Assembly (NCBI RefSeq): GCF_000733755.1
Contig: NZ_JPOF01000006.1
Location: 186,001-250,000, forward strand
Direction: 5' to 3'
DNA length: 64,000 nt
Origin: Lachnoclostridium phytofermentans
GTDB taxonomy: Bacteria; Bacillota; Clostridia; Lachnospirales; Lachnospiraceae
Of this stretch, positions 1 through 9,627 are shown one piece after another (position 1 is the first letter of the stretch; every line of letters starts with the position of its first letter). A model generated the notes under the pieces. It saw only the letters and a list, made by a program, of their open reading frames with translations. It searched no databases and had not been told where the DNA came from. The translations under genes were made by a program, and so were the position numbers.

Positions 1-310
1 CTTTAAAAAAGCCTTCCATTAAATCTATTATTAAAGTATCTGAATTAGCTACCACTGGACTTGTGACAAGAAAAGTTTGTTGTAATTTGTCCATATTCAC
101 TTTTGCCCAAGCATTATGGTCTCGAATCAGACAAATAGTGGAATAGATTCCATAACCTGCATTTAAGATGTCATCTGATAAAACTGTTCCATCACTATCA
201 CGAATTACATCTGCTCCCCATCTTTTTGCAAGCTCTAATGTCAAATCCTCGTATCCTGCTTCTCCAGGTAATGTAAATCCACCTTTTGTAATCTCATTAT
301 GCTGATTCAC
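1..310 (-). CDS. GH112 beta-galactoside phosphorylase, N-terminal part (runs off the window)
   Basis: Only the first 103 codons are present; the gene continues beyond base 1. Translation from a GTG at 310 (GGAG 8 bases upstream) reads KGGFTLPGEAGYEDLTLELA followed by KRWGADVIRDSDGT, the hallmark N-terminus of GH112 phosphorylases. These intracellular enzymes cleave beta-galactosides such as galacto-N-biose/lacto-N-biose or D-galactosyl-beta-1,4-L-rhamnose with phosphate, giving galactose 1-phosphate. Because the gene follows a GH105 unsaturated rhamnogalacturonyl hydrolase and a sugar ABC transporter, galactosyl-rhamnose from rhamnogalacturonan I is the most likely substrate; that specificity is inferred from context, not from residues seen here. 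Confidence 0.85.
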   Translation of the reverse strand, partial: MNQHNEITKGGFTLPGEAGYEDLTLELAKRWGADVIRDSDGTVLSDDILNAGYGIYSTICLIRDHNAWAKVNMDKLQQTFLVTSPVVANSDTLIIDLMEGFFK

Positions 311-336
311 TTTTTTTCTCCTTATCTATGCAATAT

Positions 337-379
337 AGGGCTACCGTAATCAACGATAAGAATGTATTACGATAGCCCT
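337..379 (-). promoter_or_regulatory. Hairpin between GH105 and GH112 genes
   Basis: Arms 337-350 (AGGGCTACCGTAAT) and 366-379 pair over 14 bases with one mismatch around a 15-base loop. On the minus strand no T-run follows, so it is not a classical terminator. It may be an RNA-stability or attenuation element that sets the level of the phosphorylase relative to the upstream genes. It lies about 27 bases before the GTG start of the GH112 gene. Confidence 0.4.
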
Positions 380-502
380 GTCTAAACAACTTATTTTTCA
401 TAAACACCTATTGCTTACCAAACCTGCCAACAGATGAGTTACCTCCGTAAACAAGGTTTCGCTAACTTTTCCTTGCTATGAAGAAGATGTGTAAAATTCT
501 TT

Positions 503-1534
503 TTATTTCGTACTATCTTCTACAATTGCTGAAAGGAACGCAAGTGCCAATCCTTGCCCCCATCCTTGCATCCAAGTCTTTGGTACATTACGATAACCTT
601 CTCGATCTTTCATTACTGCTGTACCACCAGATACATTTAGTACTCTACCATCTTCTGATATATTCTTTAGAATACCATCCAAAGATTTCTGAATATATTT
701 TGTGTGAAGCGGATTATGATTTGTAACCATTGCTGCTGCAATTCCACAGCTAGCAGATACTTCTTCGTAAGATTCTTCATCATCAAGGATTGTTCTCCAT
801 AAACCATTCTTGGTCTGTAGAAGCTTTAAGGCTGCTAGTTGGTCTCTAAGAGCACAATCAATTTCCATAAAAATAGGATATAAGTATGGTTCAGGAAGTA
901 TTTTACCAACTTGAGACATAGTATAAGCTGCCCAGGCATTAGCACGTCCCCAATAAAATCCAGACATATGATCTTTATTTATATTGTTATAGCCATGGTA
1001 CCAAAGGCTTGTACTTGGCTCTTGAAGATATTTAATATGCCAGTAATACTGATTTAGAGCATCAGCAATCATATCCTCATCCTTAAGTTTTACTCCTACT
1101 CTCAATAAGAAAAATGCTGCCATAAATAAAGTATCCGCCCATGCTTGTTCTGGAAAATCATTATTTACTGATACGGTATGTTGAAGAACATGATCTCCAA
1201 AACGAAGTGCCTTATTACGAATATAGTCTACTTTGCTCATAACGATGTCCCAATATGTTTCATCCTCGGTTGCTTCATATAATGTTATCATGCAGTGCCC
1301 CATAGCACATGTATTTACTGTCCAATTAGGTAGCCCAAGAGCAATGTATTCATCTGCCCATTGTTTTAATAGATTAATATATTCTTCCTTCTTTGTAACG
1401 CGATAAGCCTCACTAATACCATAATAAGCAACTCCGCAAGGCCAATCCCATGTCATATCCATAGTCATAGTTTTTTTCACAACGCTGTCAATCACCTGTA
1501 ATAAATTTTCTTTGTCATACTCAATTTTGAACAT
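503..1534 (-). CDS. GH105 unsaturated rhamnogalacturonyl hydrolase
   Basis: A 344-residue cytoplasmic (alpha/alpha)6-barrel glycosidase of the YteR/GH105 family. It removes the unsaturated galacturonosyl residue that rhamnogalacturonan lyases leave at the non-reducing end of oligosaccharides. Family features are MTWDWPCGVAYYGISEAYRV near the N-terminus and the PEQAWADTLFMA segment, whose Asp matches the general acid/base region of YteR. No signal peptide is visible. The start was placed at the ATG at 1534, which has AAGGGAG 6 bases upstream; a longer in-frame start at 1570 has no ribosome site. It lies 298 bases after the binding-protein gene, in the same direction, and before the GH112 gene. 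Confidence 0.88.
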   Translation of the reverse strand: MFKIEYDKENLLQVIDSVVKKTMTMDMTWDWPCGVAYYGISEAYRVTKKEEYINLLKQWADEYIALGLPNWTVNTCAMGHCMITLYEATEDETYWDIVMSKVDYIRNKALRFGDHVLQHTVSVNNDFPEQAWADTLFMAAFFLLRVGVKLKDEDMIADALNQYYWHIKYLQEPSTSLWYHGYNNINKDHMSGFYWGRANAWAAYTMSQVGKILPEPYLYPIFMEIDCALRDQLAALKLLQTKNGLWRTILDDEESYEEVSASCGIAAAMVTNHNPLHTKYIQKSLDGILKNISEDGRVLNVSGGTAVMKDREGYRNVPKTWMQGWGQGLALAFLSAIVEDSTK

Positions 1535-1570
1535 AATGTCTCCCTTAGTATTGATTTTATGATACCACAT

Positions 1571-1595
1571 AACCCCCCTGAAAAACAGGAGGGTT
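1571..1595 (-). promoter_or_regulatory. Stable intercistronic hairpin upstream of GH105
   Basis: AACCCCCCTG and CAGGAGGGTT pair with one mismatch around an A5 loop, 37 bases before the GH105 start. There is no strong T-run on the minus strand. Such hairpins after a binding-protein gene often raise that gene's mRNA stability relative to downstream genes. The rest of the 298-base gap (1535-1832) is A+T-rich with nothing else recognised. Confidence 0.4.
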
Positions 1596-1832
1596 ACTTG
1601 GTAGTATGAACTAGTTACTTTTATCCTTTGTACTCTTCATAAGTAACTTTTCTGTTTTAAGTTTTACATAACTTTCTACTTTTTTATTACTATACTATTT
1701 TTCTTGTGTTTCTAACATTTTCTCTTATCATTTGCTACTAATTATCTCTTCTGACGTTTTTTAATCGCTTTATCGTCAATTTTTATCGGATTGTCTCAAA
1801 ATCATATCTTGTGTAAGTTTCTAGATTAAGCC

Positions 1833-3506
1833 CTAGTTATATCCTCCAGCTGAGATTGCTGCTTGTTTCTCATCAAGAATTGTCTGGTATCCGGCAGCTA
1901 AGTAATCTTCACAAGCTTTTTGATATACAGCTTCGAATTCTGCTTCAGGAGCCATCGCACATTTTACATATAATTCTTTCCAAAGATCATTTAAATCAGA
2001 TTTGTATTCTGCAACAGATTGGATCGTATCTAAGAAAATTGCATCTGGAGTCATGTACTCTAAGTTAGCAACATAATCCTTATATGCATCTTCAATGAGG
2101 TATTCAAATCCTGCTGGAGCCCAGTTTGCAATATTCGCTTTGTAATTTAATTCTTCATCTGCATACTGTGCACTTTCAACTACTAAACACCAGTAATCCT
2201 TGTTGTTATTATTAGAAAGTTTAGATTCTCCTGTATATTCTAAATTCTTAACAGCTAAACCAGCTGCATCTAAAGTATAGTTCTCACCTTCTACACCATT
2301 CTGGAAGAAGAATAAGTTATCTGGCTGACTTAACCACTCAAGGTACATCCATACAGCGACTCTCTCCTCTTCTGGAGTAGCAGAGTTGATACCCATAATC
2401 ATACCAAATGGCCAGTAACCACGTTGCTGTGGAACACCACCTTCTGGAACGTTAGCTGCCATTGGAAGTAATGCAAGCTTAGCATCTGGATTATTCGCTA
2501 ATAATGAGGTTGTAACATCAGTAGAACTTGAGATATAGAAACTATATACACCGCTGTTACCAGATACAAAATCCGCTTTTGTAGAAGCATCATCCGTATT
2601 TAAATAAAACTCTTTATCAATTAAATTGTTATTATACTGATAATTTAAGTTCTTTAAAAACTGATGTGTTGGTTCCCATGGTAATGCAGCGATAGAAAGA
2701 TCAGAATATAAAGCTCTTTCATCTGTATCGATTGGCCAGGAACGGAAGAAATAATCATAGGTAAAGTTGTTCTGTACTAAAGTTCCGCCACCATTACCAA
2801 GTCCTGCATCTCTCCAAGCAGCAAATAATTCATTTAGTTCTGTTAAGTTAGTAGGCATAGTCTTACCAACTTTATCAATCCAGTCTTGTCTGATTAATGT
2901 AACCCAGTTGTAAGCAGTTGGTCTTGATGCAAAGAAGAATACCTTTTCACCATTGATCGTACCATAGGAATCAATTGTAGAACCTAGGTTTTTATAGTAT
3001 GTAGGAGCATAGTTAGCAATTTCGTCGTAGTTTAATTCCTGCATTGCACCTTCATCATAGTAAGCGATTGCTTGTGGCATATCATAGTGGAAAATGATAT
3101 CTGGTGCAGTACCAGCAGCTAACATCTGTGTAAAGTCAGTTACCTCAGTTGATCTACCGATGGCAACAAATTCAACTGTGATATTATACTTATCACCAAA
3201 TTCTTTTTGAACCCACTGAGTGTAATAGTTGTTCGTTGGATTCCAACCTTCGAAAGCTCTGTCATAAACAGGGATTTGAATGGTTACATTTTTTTCAAAT
3301 CCATTGGAGTAATCCTTAAAAGCACCTTCTGGAGCTTTGGTAGGATCTGTAGTCCCCTGGTTATTTTCAGCTGCCTGTGTCGGTGCTGTCGTAGGGTCTT
3401 TCTTGGTATCAACGGATTTGTCTTTGCTACCGCAGCCCGCTAATAATGCGGTCGACATAGCAAGTGTTAAAACAAGAGCTGCTGCTTTTTTCATTGATTT
3501 TCTCAT
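1833..3506 (-). CDS. Sugar ABC transporter substrate-binding lipoprotein (LplA-like)
   Basis: A 557-residue extracellular solute-binding protein. The N-terminus MRKSMKKAAALVLTLAMS leads to a lipobox LAGC (Cys about residue 25), followed by a Thr/Lys/Pro-rich linker, so it should be a membrane-anchored lipoprotein. Its size matches the long LplA/YtcQ-type binding proteins of Firmicutes, which take up oligosaccharides from complex polysaccharides. GGGAGGT 7 bases before the ATG at 3506 supports the start. It follows the two permease genes in the same direction. No ATPase gene is in the cluster; LplABC-type importers normally share an MsmX-like ATPase encoded elsewhere. Rhamnogalacturonan fragments are the likely cargo from context. 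Confidence 0.9.
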   Translation of the reverse strand: MRKSMKKAAALVLTLAMSTALLAGCGSKDKSVDTKKDPTTAPTQAAENNQGTTDPTKAPEGAFKDYSNGFEKNVTIQIPVYDRAFEGWNPTNNYYTQWVQKEFGDKYNITVEFVAIGRSTEVTDFTQMLAAGTAPDIIFHYDMPQAIAYYDEGAMQELNYDEIANYAPTYYKNLGSTIDSYGTINGEKVFFFASRPTAYNWVTLIRQDWIDKVGKTMPTNLTELNELFAAWRDAGLGNGGGTLVQNNFTYDYFFRSWPIDTDERALYSDLSIAALPWEPTHQFLKNLNYQYNNNLIDKEFYLNTDDASTKADFVSGNSGVYSFYISSSTDVTTSLLANNPDAKLALLPMAANVPEGGVPQQRGYWPFGMIMGINSATPEEERVAVWMYLEWLSQPDNLFFFQNGVEGENYTLDAAGLAVKNLEYTGESKLSNNNNKDYWCLVVESAQYADEELNYKANIANWAPAGFEYLIEDAYKDYVANLEYMTPDAIFLDTIQSVAEYKSDLNDLWKELYVKCAMAPEAEFEAVYQKACEDYLAAGYQTILDEKQAAISAGGYN

Positions 3507-3565
3507 AATAGTACCTCCCTTTTTTTTAATACATTTCTATAGCATCCGGTACCCCCGGAAAACTA

Positions 3566-4483
3566 TCAACCTTTTACTGATCCAATCATGGTACCTTGAA
3601 CAAAGAACTTCTGAACGAATGGATATACGCAGATGATTGGAATTGTTGCAAACATTATACATGCTGCTTTTAAAACTTCTGGATTTGTAACCTGTGCTGC
3701 ACCTTCCGATGCTGCTTGTAATGACTCTGTTGCTGATACCACTAAATAGTACATCTTTAACTGTAGCGGTCTTAAAGATACATTCTGCTTTATATAGAAC
3801 AATGCATCGGAATAAGCATTCCAACGACCTACAGCATAAAATAAAGATAAGGTTGCAAGTATCGGTTTTGATAATGGTACCACAATTTTTCGAAGGATCT
3901 GAAATTGTGATGCACCATCCAGATGTGCCGATTCAATTAAACTGTCAGGTATCGTACTTTGTAGAGATGTCTTCATAATTAAGAAGTTATATGGGCTAAA
4001 TGCTAAAGGTAAAATTAATACAGCCCAAGTATCTAGAAGCCCTAAGTTATTCATTAATAAGTATTCCGGTATAATACCTGCGGAAAAGTACATGGTAAAC
4101 ATAAATAAGAAAGTAAAAAAGGAACGTCCTTTTAATCCTTTTCTCGATAATGGATACGCTGCACATAAAGTAATTAAAATACCAAGTATCGTAAATAGAA
4201 TAGTTACTACTACAGATACATAAAAGGATCGTAATATGCTAGTATCCGCAAAAACTTTCTGATATGCTGTTATGGTAAAATCTTTTGGTAATAATAATAC
4301 TTTATTGGCAATGACATAAGCTTCATTGCTGACTGATTTTGCAAAAACATGGATAAAAGGTAATACACAAGTTAATGCAGTAATTAATAATACTAAGTGG
4401 ATAAAAAATGATGCAATCCCGTCAGTTATCTTATGTTTTACTATCTTCTTGTCTAATTTCTTTGTTTGTAATTTTGCTTCCAT
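3566..4483 (-). CDS. Carbohydrate ABC transporter permease (LplC-like)
   Basis: A 305-residue inner-membrane permease of the MalG/LplC type with about six hydrophobic segments. The cytoplasmic EAA loop is visible as DSLIESAHLDGASQFQILRK, followed by IVVPLSKPILAT. The LLLPKDFTITAYQKVF segment is typical of LplC proteins. The start at 4483 has GGAGGAG 6 bases upstream. It is the second gene of the import operon, 12 bases after the LplB-like gene and 59 bases before the binding-protein gene, so the three form one importer that lacks its own ATPase. Confidence 0.92.
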   Translation of the reverse strand: MEAKLQTKKLDKKIVKHKITDGIASFFIHLVLLITALTCVLPFIHVFAKSVSNEAYVIANKVLLLPKDFTITAYQKVFADTSILRSFYVSVVVTILFTILGILITLCAAYPLSRKGLKGRSFFTFLFMFTMYFSAGIIPEYLLMNNLGLLDTWAVLILPLAFSPYNFLIMKTSLQSTIPDSLIESAHLDGASQFQILRKIVVPLSKPILATLSLFYAVGRWNAYSDALFYIKQNVSLRPLQLKMYYLVVSATESLQAASEGAAQVTNPEVLKAACIMFATIPIICVYPFVQKFFVQGTMIGSVKG

Positions 4484-4495
4484 CTGCTCTCCTCC

Positions 4496-5458
4496 TTATA
4501 ACAAGCCATCTTCGCCAAGTTTCTTTGCAATTCGATCCGATATAAGAACAAGTGCTAAACCAATTATTGACTGGAATAAACCGATTGCTGTTGCCTCACT
4601 GTACTTACCATTGGATAAGCCCATGCGGTAAACTAGGATTGGAATTGTTGTTGTATATTCTGGAGTAGCTACATTCATAAGTGCATATACATTTTCAAAA
4701 GAGCCAGCCATAATCTTACCTAAGTTCATAATAAGAAGGGTGACAATCGTACTTCTAATACATGGAAGTGTAACATGTCTGATTCTTCCCCAGCGACCTG
4801 CTCCATCTACGGTAGCAGCTTCATATAATTCAGGATTTACACTAGTTATCGCAGCCAAGTAAATAATCGTTCCCCATCCCATTGTCTGCCAAACATTAAT
4901 CATAACGTAAGATACTAACCAATGAGTATTCTCTTGTAAAAACGGTATTCTGCTTCCACCCAGAGACTCAATAATGTTATTAACCACACCACTTGCCTGA
5001 CCAAAAATCTGGTAAGCCATTGCACCAATAATAATAAAGGAAAGAAAATGAGGTAAATAAATTAAGGTTTGCGTTACTTTCTTAAAGTATTTATTCTTGA
5101 CTTCATTTAATAAAAGAGCTAAAATTATTGGCATTGGAAATCCGAATAACAAGGTTAATACATTAAGTAATAACGTATTCCGAACAGCGGTTCCAAAGTT
5201 TCTCATGGAAAAAACTTTACGGAATATATCGAATCCTACCCATTCACTACCATTAAAACCTTTTAATATCTTATAATCTTTAAATGCTATGGTTAACCCA
5301 AAATAAGAACCGTATTTAAAGATTAAGGCAAATGCTAATGGTACTAATAACAATACATATAGTTGCCAATCTTTCTTTATGTAATGAAAAATGCCCCTCT
5401 TCCTCATTTGTAAAGGAACCACGCTGTTGCTTCTCTTATTTGCCTTGGCAAATTTCAC
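4496..5458 (-). CDS. Carbohydrate ABC transporter permease (LplB-like)
   Basis: A 320-residue permease of the LplB/MalF type with about six membrane segments and an EAA loop, YEAATVDGAGRWGRIRHVT, near residue 220. The FGLTIAFKDYKILKGFNGSEW stretch is characteristic of LplB proteins. The start is set at a GTG (5458) with AAGGAG 9 bases upstream; the ATG at 5467 abuts the ribosome site and cannot use it. It is the promoter-proximal gene of the transporter operon. Confidence 0.9.
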   Translation of the reverse strand: MKFAKANKRSNSVVPLQMRKRGIFHYIKKDWQLYVLLLVPLAFALIFKYGSYFGLTIAFKDYKILKGFNGSEWVGFDIFRKVFSMRNFGTAVRNTLLLNVLTLLFGFPMPIILALLLNEVKNKYFKKVTQTLIYLPHFLSFIIIGAMAYQIFGQASGVVNNIIESLGGSRIPFLQENTHWLVSYVMINVWQTMGWGTIIYLAAITSVNPELYEAATVDGAGRWGRIRHVTLPCIRSTIVTLLIMNLGKIMAGSFENVYALMNVATPEYTTTIPILVYRMGLSNGKYSEATAIGLFQSIIGLALVLISDRIAKKLGEDGLL

Positions 5459-5514
5459 AAATACCATCTCCTTCTGTTTGTAGTTTTGTGCGTTTTTTCA
5501 TTTAGCATACTCAC

Positions 5515-5543
5515 ACTATAAACTGGATCTAAAACTTTGTAAA
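5515..5543 (-). promoter_or_regulatory. Predicted SigA promoter of the rhamnogalacturonan importer operon
   Basis: On the minus strand TTTACA (5543-5538) and TATAGT (5520-5515) are separated by 17 bases, about 55 bases upstream of the LplB-like start. A short inverted repeat, AAACCCT/AGGGTTT near 5585-5606, lies just upstream and could be a regulator site; that is inference. Confidence 0.5.
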
Positions 5544-5712
5544 TAATCACTTTTGACACTGCATATGATTTTTGATTTTTTTAAAAACCCTTGTTTTAAT
5601 AGGGTTTCATGCGTCATTGAGAAATATGATACAATATTTTATCTAGAAATCAGTATGTCCAAATTACCAAATCATGTCTTTTGAGTATCAAATCTGATAG
5701 GTGAAATCAAAA

Positions 5713-5759
5713 AAAATATCCATAAAACCATTTTGACAGCTTGGTTTTATGGATATTTT
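5713..5759 (-). terminator. Rho-independent terminator of the AraC-family regulator gene
   Basis: Arms 5713-5730 and 5742-5759 are a perfect 18-bp inverted repeat (AAAATATCCATAAAACCA) with an 11-base loop, followed on the minus strand by a run of T. It sits 21 bases past the stop codon of the gene ending at 5780 and separates regulator from transporter transcription. Confidence 0.85.
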
Positions 5760-5779
5760 GCACAAATGAAACTTTTGAA

Positions 5780-8107
5780 TTATTTTATATTATTCTTAAA
5801 GTCACTCGGAGATACTCCTTCATACTTCTTAAAGAAACGATTCAAGCTCTGTACATTATGATATCCGACTTCTGTTGCTATCTGTGTAAGGCTTAAATCC
5901 GAGTGTAGTAACAAACGTTTTGCCTCATCAATACGTAAAAGGTTCACATTGTCCATCAAACTGTTCCCAGTTTCCTCTCGTATCATTTTTCTCATATACG
6001 AATAACTAATTCCAATTTGAGTTGCAAGCTCTTCAAATACGATTTCCTCTTTATAGTGTTTTCTCAAATACTTTATAATCTGTTCTGAGCTTTTTTCTGA
6101 AGTATCTTCATGGAAGCTCATTAAGTAGTCTGTGATTGAAATAAAAACCTTACCTAAATACACTTCAATGTCTTCTAGAGTATCCATTCCACCAATGGTC
6201 TGGTATAGATTTGTGTTATTTCCAAAAACCTTACTAGTATTCATATTGTGTTCCATCATAAATTTTACTGTAGCACCTGTTAATTGGTTTAATATCAACA
6301 ATAAATTTTCGTAAGAGATATCTTCCTTATGCTTAATATCATCAAATATTCCGGAAAGTTCTGCTTTGGCACTATCTGCATCTCCCACTGAAAGGTAGTT
6401 AATTATCTTTTTTTCTCCGTTATAGGAATAGGAATACTTATTATTCTCTTTCTTTTGCGGATTCCAGAAGATAATTTGATTTCGGCCAACAATAATTCTT
6501 CGTTTGATTGCTTCTAATGCTTCCACATGACATTCATTAATAAGCTCATATCCATTGTGTACAGTAGAAACACCTATTGAGACCGTATATTCAAAGACAT
6601 GCTGTGCTTCTTGTCGAATCCCTGTTAATATATTAAATAACTCTCTTGATACTTTTACATAATCATAACTCTTCATATTAATAATGATAGCCATCATACC
6701 TGCTCCATTTCTCATGGACTCTACATGATAACCTTCTGAAAAAGCCTTCTTTATCTTATCTTGTAAAGTAAAGCGCTGAATACCACGCTTATCTTTACCA
6801 GTTGTCTCTAAATATAGCTTTGTGTTATCGATTGAGATTATTGCAACCATATAATGATTGTACGGGAATATCTTTTCAAGCTCTTCCATTTGTTTTTGAT
6901 TTGTTATCTCTCCAGTCAGAAGATTATGTAAAAGTAAGTTTCTAGCTTCCAATTCCTTTTCCTTTAAAAGATGATGCAATTCACTTTCCTGCTCCTGTAT
7001 CTTCTCAATTGCACCACTTAAGTAAGAAAGTTCATTTTTCACCCCAAGTTCTTCCATCCCATTAAGCTGTTTTACGTTTTGAACCAACTTTCTCATTGGC
7101 TTTGAGAATCCTCTTGCTAATACAACCACTACAATTGTTCCAAGAGCAATGATAATTAAGATAAATACAGTATAGCCACTACGTATGCCTTGTGCTTTAC
7201 TCATCAGTGTATCCATATTATAGGTATTCACATAAATCCACTGAAATTGCGGTGACTTTTGATAAGTTAATAAGATTGCCCTCTCTCCATCTTTCTGATA
7301 TTGGTAGCCAGTAGTGATGCCACTTGCTAACGACTCTTTCACATATTCAATCTCTCCAAACTTTTTAAGGAATTTAGAGCTCTCCTTATGCGATATAATC
7401 GTACCATCTGTCATTACCATAATTCCTTGTGCTTCTTTGGAATATAAACTTGAAAGTAGCAATTCATTTAGGCGTTGTGCATCTACATTTACAACAATGG
7501 TACCTTTTGTTGATGTTGTTAATTTGTTAAGTCGATAGATATAAGAAATTACATTCCTCATTTCTCCAGAAGTTTTTCCATTTGCTAGTTCGGAAAGGGT
7601 TGCTGTATTATACGTTCTTGCATACCAAATTCCTGCAGAACCTAGTCCCTTTAGTTCTAACTCATCCATCCAAGCTATATCCTCATATGCTTGATTCTTT
7701 ACAATCCCTCGATTTGTAGAAATCACATAATCTGCACCATCCAGACAAAAGTAAATAGAACTAACTATTCGATTGTTATTTTGAATTTCACGCATCTGAT
7801 CCAATATACCTACAGCAACATTAACTTTACTATATTCTGAGTTTAATACTTCATATGAAGTTAGGTTTTTTAATCCATTAAACTCATTCGTGCCTACCAT
7901 CTGTAATATGTTCTTTACAATATTCATTAGCATCGCTTCACTATAAGAGCTGCTTGTATCAATCTGAGCCATAGCAGAGGTCGCAATCTCTTCTTCTGAA
8001 TATTTCATCATTTGAACATTACTGTAATATCCTGTCATTACTGTTGGTATTAAGAACAATAATAACAAGATAAAAATTAACTGAATTACGATCGGAATTC
8101 GTTTCAT
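5780..8107 (-). CDS. Membrane-bound AraC-family regulator (YtdP-like)
   Basis: A 775-residue one-component sensor-regulator. A membrane segment at about residues 7-27 is followed by an extracellular sensing domain of about 280 residues and a second membrane segment (YTVFILIIIALGTIVVVVLA). A linker and cytoplasmic middle domain lead to an AraC DNA-binding domain in the last 100 residues (IGISYSYMRKMIREETG, then TEVGYHNVQSLNRFFKKYEG and VSPSDFKN). This layout matches B. subtilis YtdP-type regulators of plant-polysaccharide loci. GGAGG lies 6 bases before the ATG. Its placement immediately upstream of the importer, in the same direction but after its own terminator, suggests it activates the importer and GH105/GH112 genes when the sugar is present outside the cell. 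Confidence 0.85.
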   Translation of the reverse strand: MKRIPIVIQLIFILLLLFLIPTVMTGYYSNVQMMKYSEEEIATSAMAQIDTSSSYSEAMLMNIVKNILQMVGTNEFNGLKNLTSYEVLNSEYSKVNVAVGILDQMREIQNNNRIVSSIYFCLDGADYVISTNRGIVKNQAYEDIAWMDELELKGLGSAGIWYARTYNTATLSELANGKTSGEMRNVISYIYRLNKLTTSTKGTIVVNVDAQRLNELLLSSLYSKEAQGIMVMTDGTIISHKESSKFLKKFGEIEYVKESLASGITTGYQYQKDGERAILLTYQKSPQFQWIYVNTYNMDTLMSKAQGIRSGYTVFILIIIALGTIVVVVLARGFSKPMRKLVQNVKQLNGMEELGVKNELSYLSGAIEKIQEQESELHHLLKEKELEARNLLLHNLLTGEITNQKQMEELEKIFPYNHYMVAIISIDNTKLYLETTGKDKRGIQRFTLQDKIKKAFSEGYHVESMRNGAGMMAIIINMKSYDYVKVSRELFNILTGIRQEAQHVFEYTVSIGVSTVHNGYELINECHVEALEAIKRRIIVGRNQIIFWNPQKKENNKYSYSYNGEKKIINYLSVGDADSAKAELSGIFDDIKHKEDISYENLLLILNQLTGATVKFMMEHNMNTSKVFGNNTNLYQTIGGMDTLEDIEVYLGKVFISITDYLMSFHEDTSEKSSEQIIKYLRKHYKEEIVFEELATQIGISYSYMRKMIREETGNSLMDNVNLLRIDEAKRLLLHSDLSLTQIATEVGYHNVQSLNRFFKKYEGVSPSDFKNNIK

Positions 8108-8248
8108 CTCATCCTCCGAAATGTTATTTTTCCTATGTAAATTAACAAATAATATCTCCTTCTCACAAATATTTTAGTGATTATGTATAGTGTATCTAAT
8201 TTTAATTCACATTGCAAGATTAAATATTTGGCTATTTTACCCTAATCC

Positions 8249-9145
8249 CTACTTTTGAATATAAAATATATTCTGACTCATCTCTTTGACAGACTTTTCT
8301 ATCATGTCTTTTTTTCCTAATAACCAAGACAAGTCCTTTGGTGTAATACATTTTTTAGTAGAGAAATCAACATTGATAGAATGTTCCATTAACTCAATGA
8401 CGTTCGAATAAAATAGAAACACTTGTTTAATAAAAAAATAATGCTTTTCATATGGTGTATTCGCTAACTTCAGAATAGATTCTAAAGTAATTGTTCCTGG
8501 ATATTGTCTAACCGAAATCTGAGCCGCCATATTCTTTGCGACCAAGAAGGCATGAACTCCCTCCATCTCAGGCAAAACAATTTCCTTGATACTATCCTTT
8601 ATAAAAATTAGTACATTAAGATAAAGATTTAGCTTCGAAATCATCTCTGATGTTTTATTTATTTCATTTCGATATTCTTGTTTTCTTAAAGCTATCCTAT
8701 CTCGTAGATTCTTTATATCTTGGTTACCAACATCTATTTTTTTCTTATTCTTTGTCCATTCATATAAAAATTTTGTAACCAAATCTTTCGGGTCTGTCTG
8801 TTCTTTTGTTAAACGTTTTCTTGCAAGAAGATAGGTACGCTTAATCTCGGTATCCATCCATTCTTTCTCTATGGATTGATCTGTTAAAAAAGTAATGTAA
8901 TTTGGCCTTTTACTTGGGCTTCCATACTCTTCTAACTCCAGATACAACTGATTTATGTAAGGAATCAAATAAGCGGTTCTAATATTATCCACCGCTAATA
9001 ATAACTGCTGATATTCTTTCTTTTTTGTTTCATCATCCATAGTTAACTGCTCTATCTCTTTTTGATAACTTCGATAGATAGAATCCATCGTATTCGATAA
9101 TTCCAATACAGATTCTTTTTTCGTAAAGCTGCCTACATTAAGCAT
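8249..9145 (-). CDS. Conserved protein of unknown function, helical
   Basis: A 298-residue protein I do not recognise. It is strongly charged and predicted mostly alpha-helical, with coiled-coil-like stretches at about residues 20-55 and 135-170, and no signal peptide or membrane segment. The start at 9145 has GGAGGAC upstream, and its ribosome site overlaps the stop codon of the preceding small membrane-protein gene, so the two are probably translationally coupled and work together. No function is proposed. Confidence 0.6.
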   Translation of the reverse strand: MLNVGSFTKKESVLELSNTMDSIYRSYQKEIEQLTMDDETKKKEYQQLLLAVDNIRTAYLIPYINQLYLELEEYGSPSKRPNYITFLTDQSIEKEWMDTEIKRTYLLARKRLTKEQTDPKDLVTKFLYEWTKNKKKIDVGNQDIKNLRDRIALRKQEYRNEINKTSEMISKLNLYLNVLIFIKDSIKEIVLPEMEGVHAFLVAKNMAAQISVRQYPGTITLESILKLANTPYEKHYFFIKQVFLFYSNVIELMEHSINVDFSTKKCITPKDLSWLLGKKDMIEKSVKEMSQNIFYIQK

Positions 9146-9146
9146 T

Positions 9147-9422
9147 CTATTGTCCTCCCATATATTCTTTAAAAGAATCTGGTTTGGTCATATCTCTTAC
9201 ACCAACAATCTCACCGTGTCGAACTAGATATTGATACCGGTCTAATACTGTTATAAGATACTCTTCGCGTACTCCAAAAGCTCTTACTTCTCCTTGATTC
9301 ATTGGAAGTTTTAGATTCACCGTATTCATTGCCTTTTTCTTTGATTTATTTACAATAAATAAAATCACGCATAATATTAACAAACTTACTAGAATACCTG
9401 CACTAGCATAATACATCCACAT
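9147..9422 (-). CDS. Small single-pass membrane protein
   Basis: A 91-residue protein with one N-terminal membrane segment (YYASAGILVSLLILCVILFI) followed by a basic KSKKK stop-transfer sequence and a cytoplasmic domain of about 65 residues. The start is placed at the ATG at 9422, which has a strong GGAGGAG 7 bases upstream; the longer in-frame ATG at 9461 has none. Its stop lies one base before the start of the 298-residue gene, so the pair is one transcription unit. The family is not recognised. Confidence 0.6.
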   Translation of the reverse strand: MWMYYASAGILVSLLILCVILFIVNKSKKKAMNTVNLKLPMNQGEVRAFGVREEYLITVLDRYQYLVRHGEIVGVRDMTKPDSFKEYMGGQ

Positions 9423-9627
9423 TGTACTTTCTCCTCCAAAATAATCTTTCCATAGCTCCATTATATGAAATTTAGCATTTTATGTCAATTCTTACAAATT
9501 TTATCTCATATGGTACATTGTATCTTTTTATTTTAAAAAGATATGAAAGAATGTGTACAAAAAGCTTTAGAAAGCAAATTTATAAAGGGAAAATATCATA
9601 ATTAGAGAGTCGTAACTATTTAAAATA

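Noticed and set aside
297-401. 34-codon frame on the minus strand between GH105 and GH112 (ATG at 401)
   Set aside because: It covers the intercistronic hairpin, has a ribosome site only 3-4 bases from the ATG and shows no recognisable protein features.
3537-3824. 95-codon minus-strand frame inside the LplC-like permease
   Set aside because: Shadow of the permease frame, with no ribosome site.
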